Assembly: GCA_038040445.1 (NCBI GenBank)
Contig: JBBPIG010000030.1
Location: 45,152 to 82,133 of the forward strand
Direction of reading: 5' to 3'
Length of the DNA: 36,982 bases
Source: Acidobacteriota bacterium
Lineage (GTDB): Bacteria; Acidobacteriota; Blastocatellia; UBA7656
Shown: piece by piece, positions 16,104-23,267 of the stretch
Layout: every line of letters begins with the position of its first letter
Numbering within the stretch: the stretch's first letter is position 1
Position numbers and translations under genes: made by a program
The notes under the pieces: generated by a model
What the model was told of the DNA's origin: nothing
The model's input: only the letters and a program-made list of their open reading frames with translations
Databases searched by the model: none

Positions 16104-16367
16104 ATGTCAGACGAGAATCCAACCTGGGACGATGATATCGAAGGCTTTTTCACCCAACTCGATATCGGGTGCATGAGGAATGTGGCCGGTTTCGACCCAC
16201 CCCTGGACCTGAGTGACTACGAATCCGTCAAGAAAAACGCCACCCGGATCCACGGCGCGGTTAGCGCCGGGAGAATGCCAAAAGGGGACAGACCCTGGGC
16301 ACCCGAGAAAGTCGCTGTGTTCAAGAAGTGGATCGACATAGGCGCCCCTAAGGAAGCTACTCCTTAG
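16104..16367 (+). CDS. Small cytochrome-c-like protein lacking the heme motif
   Basis: This is an 87-residue protein with an excellent Shine-Dalgarno (AAGGAGG). Its pattern, I..FF..LDIGCM...DLSDYESVKKNA, ending GRMPKGDRPWAPEKVAVFKK, then WIDIGAP, resembles the C-terminal part of small cytochrome-c-like modules, in which MP...W...F..W...GAP is common. It has no CXXCH and no signal peptide, so it cannot be an ordinary c-type cytochrome. A relative (LDL....V..N...I..AV..GRMP....W...F..W..GG) is encoded at 17907, on the far side of the heme-motif gene. The three genes read as one operon. Function unknown. Confidence 0.8.
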   Translation: MSDENPTWDDDIEGFFTQLDIGCMRNVAGFDPPLDLSDYESVKKNATRIHGAVSAGRMPKGDRPWAPEKVAVFKKWIDIGAPKEATP

Positions 16368-16427
16368 CGACAACGAAGTCTCAATGCAAGCGGCTTGGTG
16401 TGCGATTGGATCAAAAGGAGAAACCTC

Positions 16428-17903
16428 ATGAGAAAGCTCATCAGTGTGATTGCCCTGATCATATTCGTGTGGGTCGTCGCGGCCCAGTCACGCTCGACAA
16501 TTTACCTCTCGACCGCCACAGCACCCACCTCGCTGGCCGACGAATTAGAGCGGCTGTGCAAGTGCGATCGACAATTCGGTCCGCCTGCCCCGGTCCTCGA
16601 TCCCAAAGTGCTGCCGGTTGACGTTAGCCTGAAGGACAACAAGACCTGTATTGAAGGTAGTTGCCAACCCTGCTTTGATTGTTACGGGTGGCAACTCTTT
16701 CTCACTTTGAACTGGCCTGCGAAGCCGTCGGGTGAACCCGACCCTGATGCTTACTTCGGCAGACCGGGTTTCCTGGGCAACGTAGGGTGGGAAACCTTCG
16801 CGAGTGTCTATGACATATTCGGAGGAGGACAACCACGGGCGTGGGCAGAACTCGGTAGCGGTCCCAGAACCGTAGAGGGCACATCAGCGGTCATCCACCA
16901 GAATTTGGTGGACTACCGGCAGGCGGATCACAATTGGTTGACCGATTGGGATCGAAATCTCGTTCGCTTCGAAATCCGGGTCAACAAGGACGAATTTGAC
17001 TATATCGTTCAAAACCAATTGTATGATCAAGACGGCCTCTATAAGGCATTCACAACCCCGACGGGCGCCGGCGTAGATCTTCCATCCGGAAAAGCTGGAG
17101 GGATCGGCTCCATAGAAATCAAGGCGGCGTGGCGCATCGTTCCAAAAGATCGTGAAGAGTACTTTAGGAAGAACTACAAGATCGCGAACGTAAAAATCCC
17201 GCCCAGCCAGGATGATGTTCTTGTGGCACTGGTCGGACTGCACATCACTAAGAAGACTCCCAACTCGCCACAGTGGGTCTGGGCAACTTTCGAACACCAG
17301 GACAATGTCCCGGATGGTCCGCCTGATCCGTCGAAAAAATACAACTTCTTCAACCCGGCCGCGCCCAGCAACTACAAGCCAAACTACAACGACCCGCCGG
17401 CGCGAAGATCGGACCGCCGGGTGCCCGTGCAAGTCGTGCGCGCAAGCCCAATCGATTCTCGAGCGATTGAGATCAACAAGGCCGTCCATGCCCTGATATC
17501 CGCCAAGTATCCGGATTCAGTTTGGAGAAACTATAACTTGATCGACGTCCAGTGGCCGACCATGCCCGTCTTCAATCGGGACCCAAAATCCACCGCAGCC
17601 TTGCCTTCCGGAAAGCCGGCTCCCATTGTGGTCGCTAATATCACAATGGAGACATATATGCAGACCCAGAAGAGCGGAGGCGCCGCGGGAACGAGCCCGG
17701 GAGGCGCCGATCGTACGGATCCAGGAAATCTTCCGGCTACTGACCCCAACTACGGAAAATCCAGTTGCATCGGTTGCCATCGGTTATCGGCGATCACACC
17801 AACCTTTGTGGGGAAAAGAGGTTCCTGGAAGACCGACTACAGCATGATCTTTTTCAAGGCCAAACCCAAAATGATTACCCGCAAGACCACTGCAAGGAGA
17901 TAA
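16428..17903 (+). CDS. Exported protein with one CXXCH heme motif, unknown family
   Basis: The start at 16428 is chosen because AAAGGAG precedes it and it yields a signal peptide (MRKLISVIALIIFVWVVAAQ). The mature protein of about 470 residues has a Cys-rich N-terminal part (LCKCDRQ, CIEGSCQPCFDC) and then WQLFLTLNWPAKPSGEPDP. The latter resembles the WQ-F-ALNWP motif of a family of uncharacterised proteins often annotated as cytochrome c-like. One heme-attachment motif, CIGCH, lies at residues 447-451 of 491. This points to a periplasmic redox or heme protein. The two flanking small genes are related to each other and were probably recruited with it. No cytochrome oxidase or maturation genes are nearby. 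The family assignment is tentative. Confidence 0.85.
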   Translation: MRKLISVIALIIFVWVVAAQSRSTIYLSTATAPTSLADELERLCKCDRQFGPPAPVLDPKVLPVDVSLKDNKTCIEGSCQPCFDCYGWQLFLTLNWPAKPSGEPDPDAYFGRPGFLGNVGWETFASVYDIFGGGQPRAWAELGSGPRTVEGTSAVIHQNLVDYRQADHNWLTDWDRNLVRFEIRVNKDEFDYIVQNQLYDQDGLYKAFTTPTGAGVDLPSGKAGGIGSIEIKAAWRIVPKDREEYFRKNYKIANVKIPPSQDDVLVALVGLHITKKTPNSPQWVWATFEHQDNVPDGPPDPSKKYNFFNPAAPSNYKPNYNDPPARRSDRRVPVQVVRASPIDSRAIEINKAVHALISAKYPDSVWRNYNLIDVQWPTMPVFNRDPKSTAALPSGKPAPIVVANITMETYMQTQKSGGAAGTSPGGADRTDPGNLPATDPNYGKSSCIGCHRLSAITPTFVGKRGSWKTDYSMIFFKAKPKMITRKTTARR

Positions 17904-17906
17904 CTT

Positions 17907-18188
17907 ATGTCTAACGTACCACCGAGCGCGCTGGCTGGGCCGCCATTCTCAACAACCGTCAAGCCTTACTTCACCGAATGCTATAGGGACCACATGTCAT
18001 TCATGCTGGACCTCTGGAGCCCCTCGGACGTTTGCTCCAACTACGACGGGATTAGAGACGCCGTCGTAAATGGCCGCATGCCGCCTCCAAAGGATCAGGG
18101 CTGTGAAGGTGAGTGGAACCCCGACCAGAGGAGCAAATTCTTGAGCGATTTTGACGCCTGGCACAAGGGCGGCTGCAATCCAGCCTGA
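17907..18188 (+). CDS. Second small cytochrome-c-like protein lacking the heme motif
   Basis: This 93-residue protein starts 3 bp after the stop of the heme-motif gene, with AGGAG before the ATG, so it is in the same operon. It has TVKPYFTECYRDHMSFMLDL, then VCSNYDGIRDAVVNGRMPPP, then W...F..DFDAWHKGGC. The GRMP-W-F-W-GG pattern matches the 87-residue protein at 16104. It has four cysteines but no CXXCH and no signal peptide. It is probably a divergent paralogue of the first small protein; function unknown. Confidence 0.8.
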   Translation: MSNVPPSALAGPPFSTTVKPYFTECYRDHMSFMLDLWSPSDVCSNYDGIRDAVVNGRMPPPKDQGCEGEWNPDQRSKFLSDFDAWHKGGCNPA

Positions 18189-18258
18189 AACAATTCGGTG
18201 ACGGCAGCGCTCGCGGGATGTCCCCGCACCACGTATCAGTTCGAAAAAAAAAGACTGG

Positions 18259-18502
18259 TCACAAGGGCAGCTTCGCGCGGGAACTTATGCGCAGGGACTT
18301 TCTTGGCAATTGCTCGCCAGCCAGCATGTCCACGATGCGAGTCCCGCCGAAGCCGGTAACCATCGAGACTATCCCTTCCGGTTCGGCTATCACCTCTCCG
18401 ATCACGCAAGCGGCTCGGCCCAGCGGGTTTTCTCTCATCCGCGCGACAAGCGACTCGGCGACGTCGCCGCGCTCGGGGTCTCGAAGGTAGAGGGAGTACA
18501 GA
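18259..18502 (-). pseudogene. HypE C-terminal remnant
   Basis: On the minus strand, in one open frame ending at the TGA of 18259-18261, the sequence reads DPERGDVAESLVARMRENPL, then GRAACVIGEVIAEPEGIVSM, then VTGFGGTRIVDMLAGEQLPR. This closely follows the C-terminus of HypE, the [NiFe]-hydrogenase maturation protein, whose genuine end is normally GEQLPRIC. Here the essential C-terminal cysteine is missing: the frame runs on KSLRISSRAKLPL. There is no start codon, no N-terminal part and no other hyp gene. The fragment begins right after the stop of the M49-like gene. A shorter decayed copy lies at 13125-13178. Confidence 0.78.
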
Positions 18503-18503
18503 C

Positions 18504-20201
18504 TTACTTGCCCTTCGCCAAGACGAAGTTCGGCTCAATATCCACCGGCACATTGCCAAGTTTGTCGAGCGCCTTCTGCATCTCCGGCCGGATCAAGCCT
18601 AACTTGTCGAGCATCGCCTTCGCTTTTTCGTATGATCCTTCCGCCTCGATCGTCATGATCTCGCTTGCCAGCTTGCGCACCGCGTCCTTGATCTTCGAAG
18701 TGTCGATGCTGTACGTCCCGGCAGCTTCATCTATCTTGATCCCGCCCTCGTCGAGCAAGTAGTTGAACTGGAGCGCCTGGCCTTTGCCGTGTGCTTCGGT
18801 TATTCCGAAACGCACCGATCGAAATGAGCTGGCCAAATAAGTCGTGTAAAGGTCGCGCTCCATGGAGCGCTCGACCGCGCCTTTGTCGATCAAGTATTGC
18901 AGAGCCCACAGACCGGTGATGTCCGCCTTCGCCTCTTCGATCGCCGAGTACAGTTCCTTCAATTCTTTTCGAACGCTGGTGTCGCGCCCTCCGACCTTGA
19001 TGTTGTGAGGTCCGAGCCCGTGCATGAGCTCGTGCGCGAGTATGTGGGTGAAGAACGCATCAAACGAAATCTGAGATTGCTGCAACGGGTCCATTACCAC
19101 TCTTGAGATGGGAACCAGCGCCTGATTGAACTTGGCTTGCTGGACGTTCTTGAGCATCACCCGTTTCGAGCCTTTTTCCTTGACGACCTTTTCATCGTTA
19201 GGAAGGTTGAACGCCGCGGTCTGTACACCGCGATTGCCATCGCCCGAGCAGAACACGTTATCGACAACCCGAATCGGAGAAGCGGCGCCGAGTTTTGGAT
19301 TGCGATAACGCGGATCGATCGGCAAGTTGTTCTCGAGGTCTTGAAGGTGGCCGCTGAACTTGACCAGCTTCGCAGACTCGGCTTCGTCCCTCAGAGTGAT
19401 GAACGCTTCGAACGCTGCCTTGTATCCGAACAACTCGTCTTCGTAGGTTTCGTAAGGCCCGATCGTCACGTCAATCGGAGCATCCAGGTCCATCCAGGCG
19501 ACGTCGCTTGCGTAGTAGTCGTCGGACGCGAACGCCTCCGCGCGCTTTGTAAGAAAGTTCTTGAGCGTCTGGTTGCCGGTCAGGTCCGCCGCTTCTCTCA
19601 GGAGCTTCGCCGCCGGTTCGAGGAACTCGCGATACTCTTCGTGATAAGGAACAATCTTGAGCTTGCCGTCCGCTCCTCGCCTGATAACGGTGAAAAACCC
19701 GGTGGCCCGGTTCTTATCCTCCTCCGAGAGACCGTGCACCCAACCGTTGAATTCGTCCTTCGACATATCGTCGGGATAGAACCCACCATGCGACGGCTTT
19801 TCGTGCGGAGCGCCATCGATAAACGGCTCGTTCTTGTCCAGGCGCGACCACGGCCCTTTGTTGATCATGAAATGGTGCAAGCGCTCGCGACCTTCAGGGC
19901 TCGTGTCCGCCTCGAGTTTCTTGAGCAGCGCTTCATTTCCGCTCCAGACCTGGCGGAGGAAGATTGGATCGAGCAGCTTTGCCGCCTGGATGAGCTTATC
20001 GAGAGCCTTGCGATCGTTCTCCGAAAGATGTGACGTATCGGCCGATAGATCAGTCGGAGCAAACCGGCGGATCTTGGCAGTCAGAGAGTCGGCGGGCCCT
20101 TTTGATTCAGACACCTTCGGCTCCTCCTTCTGAGAGGTGCAGGCAACAAGCACAACGCCGATCGCCATCGCCAGCGAACAGGTCTTGATAGATGACTTCA
20201 T
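18504..20201 (-). CDS. M49-like (dipeptidyl-peptidase III family) zinc lipoprotein peptidase
   Basis: This is a 565-residue protein. A lipoprotein signal has lipobox LVAC with C21. Zinc motif H390-E-L-M-H394 lies in FFTHILAHELMHGLGPHN, and the second metal/catalytic motif EEAKAD (422-427) is about 30 residues later. These align with the HEXXGH...EECRAE pair of DPP III, except that the usual extra residue in the first motif is absent, so the motif is a plain HEXXH. Other family-like stretches are IGPYETYEDELFGYKAAFEA and NVFCSGDGNRGVQTAAFNLP. The protein is predicted to be membrane-anchored and to cleave peptides outside the cytoplasm. A candidate promoter lies at 20261-20289. Confidence 0.88.
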   Translation of the reverse strand: MKSSIKTCSLAMAIGVVLVACTSQKEEPKVSESKGPADSLTAKIRRFAPTDLSADTSHLSENDRKALDKLIQAAKLLDPIFLRQVWSGNEALLKKLEADTSPEGRERLHHFMINKGPWSRLDKNEPFIDGAPHEKPSHGGFYPDDMSKDEFNGWVHGLSEEDKNRATGFFTVIRRGADGKLKIVPYHEEYREFLEPAAKLLREAADLTGNQTLKNFLTKRAEAFASDDYYASDVAWMDLDAPIDVTIGPYETYEDELFGYKAAFEAFITLRDEAESAKLVKFSGHLQDLENNLPIDPRYRNPKLGAASPIRVVDNVFCSGDGNRGVQTAAFNLPNDEKVVKEKGSKRVMLKNVQQAKFNQALVPISRVVMDPLQQSQISFDAFFTHILAHELMHGLGPHNIKVGGRDTSVRKELKELYSAIEEAKADITGLWALQYLIDKGAVERSMERDLYTTYLASSFRSVRFGITEAHGKGQALQFNYLLDEGGIKIDEAAGTYSIDTSKIKDAVRKLASEIMTIEAEGSYEKAKAMLDKLGLIRPEMQKALDKLGNVPVDIEPNFVLAKGK

Positions 20202-20260
20202 GGTTCACCATCCGGGAGATTAATTGCTGCGGTTGAAGCACCCCGTCCGAAGCGTCTTCG

Positions 20261-20289
20261 TTCTAATGCCCATCGGCTTCGTTTGTCAA
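20261..20289 (-). promoter_or_regulatory. Candidate sigma-70 promoter of the M49-like gene
   Basis: On the minus strand TTGACA (20289-20284) is followed after 17 bp by TTAGAA (20266-20261). The -35 is perfect and the -10 weak. The inferred leader to the start at 20201 is about 50 nt. Confidence 0.45.
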
Positions 20290-20589
20290 CACGAAGAGAG
20301 TTGCCATCAGCGCGGCACAGGAGGCGTTTCGGTTGGAATCTCGTCATCGTCCAATCCCGTCTTCATGACCGTGTCTGCGTAACCCAAAGACACGTAACCC
20401 AAAGAAGGCTCGACTTTTGGGGACCAGTCTGTTAGCCTCACTGTGGAGTTCAGCAGATCGAACGCTGCTGTTTTTGTTATTAGCTTTTAGGAGCCTCCCG
20501 CTGACTGTTTGGAGAGTGTTTGACTCTGCTTTCTCATCCTCTTTCCCGCAAAGCCTCGGAAGTTCCTCATAACCAGTTCTAGGAGAACT
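20290..20589. other. Leader region of the RNA-binding protein gene
   Basis: This is a 300-bp gap between two divergent genes. It contains a direct repeat of GTAACCCAAAGA (20377 and 20394) and an AGGAG Shine-Dalgarno just before 20590. The last 190 bp are relatively T-rich, and long 5' leaders are common for cold-induced RNA-binding protein genes. No promoter could be fixed by eye and no gene is supported. Confidence 0.4.
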
Positions 20590-20937
20590 ATGAGTAAAAA
20601 AATCTACGTCGGAAATCTGTCGTATCAAACGACGGAAGCCGACCTCACCACCCTGTTTGAACAGGTTGGTCAGGTTGATTCAGTTAATGTTATTACGGAC
20701 CGGGACACCGGACGCTCGAAGGGCTTTGCTTTTGTCGAGATGAGCAATGAGGATGCTGATAAGGCGATCACCCAGCTCAATGGAACAGAGGTGAATGGCC
20801 GCACTCTGACAGTCAATGAAGCGCGGCCGCGCGAGGAGCGCTCAGGCAATCGCGGCGGCTACGGCGGAGGACGCAGCAGTGGCGGCGGCGGTGGCCGAGG
20901 TGGCTACGGCGGCGGCGGCGGCGGCGGCCGCTACTAA
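20590..20937 (+). CDS. RRM-domain glycine-rich RNA-binding protein
   Basis: This 115-residue protein has a single RNA recognition motif with RNP2 IYVGNL (residues 5-10) and RNP1 KGFAFVEM (44-51), followed by a Gly/Arg/Tyr tail (88-115). This is the architecture of cyanobacterial Rbp proteins and of plant glycine-rich RNA-binding proteins, many of them cold-induced RNA chaperones. A clear Shine-Dalgarno (AGGAG) precedes the ATG. It lies 218 bp upstream of a DEAD-box helicase gene on the same strand, with IF-1 and a desaturase beyond, consistent with an RNA-remodelling role in the cold (inference). Confidence 0.96.
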   Translation: MSKKIYVGNLSYQTTEADLTTLFEQVGQVDSVNVITDRDTGRSKGFAFVEMSNEDADKAITQLNGTEVNGRTLTVNEARPREERSGNRGGYGGGRSSGGGGGRGGYGGGGGGGRY

Positions 20938-21155
20938 GGCCGGCCCGTACGCAGAGTGAAGAACGATGGATGGGATCATCGAAAGTGTATCCTGTCCATC
21001 TCCTTCAGTCATCGAGCTGCGGAGACGATTGCACGGAACCAGCGAGATAGAACGCTCCAATCAATCTGCCCCCTTCAGCAAACACATTTTCAAGAACCAC
21101 TGCTTCCATAGAATGCAACAACAAACTTTGGAGCAGTGCACCGAAAGAGAGATTC

Positions 21156-22373
21156 ATGAGTTTAAACAGTTTTAGCGAGCTGGGCCTGTGTGCTCCGCTT
21201 GCAGATGCACTTGAGAAACAAGGCATCACCGATCCAACAGAGATTCAAACGAAGACGATACCGCACGCGCTTGCGGGACGAAACATAATGGCTTCGGCGG
21301 AGACGGGTTCAGGCAAGACGTTGGCCTTTCTTCTCCCCATCATTCAGCGGCTGAGCGGTCCCGGCCCGACGCGCGCTCTTGTACTCGCTCCAACCCGGGA
21401 GCTAGCTCTGCAGACTGAAGCAAACGCGAAAAGCTACGGCCGCACGGCCGGGCTTCGCACGGTGGCGGTTGTGGGCGGCGAGAGCTTGCCCAGACAGATC
21501 AGGGCGCTTCGAACCGGCGTTGACATCCTGGTTGCAACGCCCGGCCGGTTGAACGATTTGATCGAGCGAGGCACGGTGCCGCTCAAGGCGGTTGAGGTGC
21601 TCGTGCTCGACGAGGCGGATCGAATGCTCGACATGGGCTTTCTGCCGCAGGTCAGGCGAATCATCAAGCATCTTCCCACAAAGCGTCAGACTATGTTATT
21701 GACGGCGACGCTTTCTCGAGATGTAGAACGGCTAGCCCAGGAATTGCTGGCGAACCACGTTAGAGTTGAAGCATCCAGAGTGGCGCAGACCGTTGCGACA
21801 CTCACTCAGAAAGCCTTCGCAGTGCTCTCGCACGCTAAGACTCCAATGCTGCTTGCATTGCTCAGAGAGCACTCTGGGGAAAGCTTTCTGGTCTTCACAC
21901 AGACCAGACGGTGCGCCGACAGAGTGGCGCGAATACTTACGGCCAACAAGCACGACGTCGTCACGCTACATTCTGATCGCAGCCAGGCGCAGCGCAATAA
22001 GGCGTTGGACAGCTTTCGTTCCGGACGCGTGCGGGTCCTGGTAGCCACGGATGTTGCCGCCCGCGGTATTGACGTGGATGATATCTCATTTGTTATAAAC
22101 TATGAGGTGCCCGCGACCGCTGACGATTACATCCATCGCGTCGGGCGAACAGCTCGCGCGGGCCGGAACGGCGCGGCTCTAACACTGGTAAGCCCGGAAG
22201 AGGAATCGACGCTGGCATCCATTGAGCGGATCGCGGGGATCAGGCTGGAGCGCTCGAGGCTGATGGGGTTTACCGATGGCAGGTCCGAGGAGCAGGTAAG
22301 ATTGACGAGTGAGATTGGCCGGCTCCGCTCGTCTTCAACGCGCTCCTTCAGGGCGAATCGCGCATCGCGCTAG
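21156..22373 (+). CDS. DEAD-box ATP-dependent RNA helicase (RhlE-like)
   Basis: The full set of DEAD-box motifs is visible in 405 residues: a Q-motif region (GITDPTEIQTKTIP), ASAETGSGKT (46-55), PTRELA (79-84), TPGR, DEAD (152-155), TAT (183-185), the ATDVAARGID region and HRVGRTARAG (327-336). The C-terminal tail after the core is short and basic (SSSTRSFRANRASR). It unwinds structured RNA, in ribosome assembly, mRNA decay or cold-induced remodelling. A GAAAGAGAG stretch precedes the ATG. It sits between an RRM protein gene and infA. RhlE is the closest E. coli type by length and simple tail; CsdA-type function cannot be excluded. Confidence 0.95.
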   Translation: MSLNSFSELGLCAPLADALEKQGITDPTEIQTKTIPHALAGRNIMASAETGSGKTLAFLLPIIQRLSGPGPTRALVLAPTRELALQTEANAKSYGRTAGLRTVAVVGGESLPRQIRALRTGVDILVATPGRLNDLIERGTVPLKAVEVLVLDEADRMLDMGFLPQVRRIIKHLPTKRQTMLLTATLSRDVERLAQELLANHVRVEASRVAQTVATLTQKAFAVLSHAKTPMLLALLREHSGESFLVFTQTRRCADRVARILTANKHDVVTLHSDRSQAQRNKALDSFRSGRVRVLVATDVAARGIDVDDISFVINYEVPATADDYIHRVGRTARAGRNGAALTLVSPEEESTLASIERIAGIRLERSRLMGFTDGRSEEQVRLTSEIGRLRSSSTRSFRANRASR

Positions 22374-22452
22374 ATAGTCTCGCTTATCCGCCGGCCATCG
22401 TCTAGCAATCGTCAACGGCGAGTCGTTGGCGCGAAGAATAAACACGATGTGA

Positions 22453-22471
22453 CCCGGGTTCGCAACCCGGG
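22453..22471 (+). promoter_or_regulatory. Strong hairpin just upstream of infA
   Basis: CCCGGGTT and AACCCGGG (22453-22460 / 22464-22471) form a perfect 8-bp stem with a CGC triloop. No T-tract follows, so it is not a classical terminator. It occupies the place where a ribosome-binding site for the ATG at 22479 would be, leaving AGAGGT at 22485-22490 free. Confidence 0.6.
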
Positions 22472-22496
22472 CCACGCGATGGAAAGAGGTGACATC

Positions 22497-22718
22497 ATTC
22501 CAAAAGAAGACATGATTCCGGTTGATGGAACTGTAGTCGAGTGCATGGGAAACACCACCTTTAAAGTGAAGATAGCCGAGGGGCACGAGGTGTTGGCCCA
22601 CCTCTCCGGTAAGATGCGCAAGCACTACATCCGGGTCCTGGCGGGTGACAGGGTGACCGTTGAGTTGTCGCCTTACGACCTGACCAAGGGGCGCGTGACC
22701 TTTCGTCATCGAAGCTAG
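22497..22718 (+). CDS. infA: Translation initiation factor IF-1, apparent AUU start
   Basis: IF-1 binds the ribosomal A site during initiation. The product, from [20 protein letters not shown] through [19 protein letters not shown] to [13 protein letters not shown], covers all of this OB-fold protein of about 73 residues. E. coli IF-1 begins MAKED; here the aligned position is I-PKED, encoded by ATT at 22497. AGAGGT lies 6 nt upstream of it, ideal spacing. The only in-frame upstream ATG (22479) would add MERGDI, has no Shine-Dalgarno and abuts a hairpin. The ATG at 22512 would cut the conserved N-terminus. AUU start codons are known for infC, where they permit IF3 autoregulation. The neighbours are an RNA helicase and a desaturase. 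Confidence 0.88.
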   Translation: MPKEDMIPVDGTVVECMGNTTFKVKIAEGHEVLAHLSGKMRKHYIRVLAGDRVTVELSPYDLTKGRVTFRHRS

Positions 22719-22746
22719 ACTACAAGGTTGGTTATCGCGCCTTAGC

Positions 22747-22856
22747 TTGACCACAGCCTCCACTGTGTATACTCTAGATACATCTGCAATGGTGTAGAAA
22801 GCCATCCGGTCTAGTGGTAGCCGGTATGACTCCACGGAATGCCACTTAGTGGAGTC
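22747..22856 (+). promoter_or_regulatory. Candidate promoter and hairpin between infA and the next gene
   Basis: TTGACC (22747-22752) and TATACT (22768-22773) are spaced by 15 bp, a slightly short sigma-70 spacing. Downstream, GACTCCAC (22828-22835) pairs perfectly with GTGGAGTC (22849-22856) across 13 nt. The combination could be a promoter with a structured leader for the genes from 23013 on. Evidence is weak. Confidence 0.35.
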
Positions 22857-23012
22857 TTCGATGCAAGCGCCGGTCAATCACCTCGATGACAATTTACGAA
22901 CTCTCGCCGCCATATGCCTTGGTTCGGTCTTCGCAACTTTGCCGTCGGTTTTGACTTTCTACTGATAAGAGGTAGCCCAGGATCTCGCTTAGCGCGAAAG
23001 GGCGGCAGACGC

Positions 23013-23252
23013 ATGATGACCAACCTGGTTGATATGGAAGTTGCCAAAGGCCGGCTCGCGTCTGGTGAACGGCCCTACGCGTTTGAGATAAGCGATCACG
23101 TCACATTGGTTGGGCCTGCTTGCGGATTCGGAGCTGATTATCTACGTCATCTTCGTACCGAAGGGCGATACGCAGAGAGTTTCGAAGAAGCGACTCAAAT
23201 AGCCGATGCGAGAGGCGCGACCATCATAGGGATCTGGTTTGTGAAGAGCTAG
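23013..23252 (+). CDS. Hypothetical protein, 79 residues
   Basis: Not recognised. The frame is open from 22914 (112 residues), but the start at 23013 is preferred: AGGGCGG precedes it, and the upstream part is rich in odd hydrophobic/basic residues. The product (MMTNLVDMEVAKGRLASGER...DHVTLVGPACGFGADYLRHL...ATQIADARGATIIGIWFVKS) looks soluble and compact, with alternating beta/alpha character. The stop lies 15 bp before the desaturase ATG, so cotranscription with that gene is likely. Function unknown. Confidence 0.6.
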   Translation: MMTNLVDMEVAKGRLASGERPYAFEISDHVTLVGPACGFGADYLRHLRTEGRYAESFEEATQIADARGATIIGIWFVKS

Positions 23253-23267
23253 CTGCTTACAAGCGCC

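Noticed and set aside
19137-20033. 298-codon plus-strand open frame opposite the M49-like gene
   Set aside because: It lies wholly antisense to a gene with a signal peptide and zinc motif, and its translation resembles no protein family.
22803-22875. tRNA-like segment (TCTAGTGGTAGCC, an internal hairpin and TTCGATGC)
   Set aside because: The acceptor and T stems do not pair and the internal stem-loop has a 13-nt loop; it does not fold as a cloverleaf.
22335-22877. 180-codon minus-strand frame over infA
   Set aside because: It covers the antisense of a conserved translation factor; a shadow.
22914-23012. 33-codon N-terminal extension of the small gene before the desaturase
   Set aside because: The extension is compositionally unlike the rest and a better ribosome site precedes 23013; it could still be real, so the start is uncertain.
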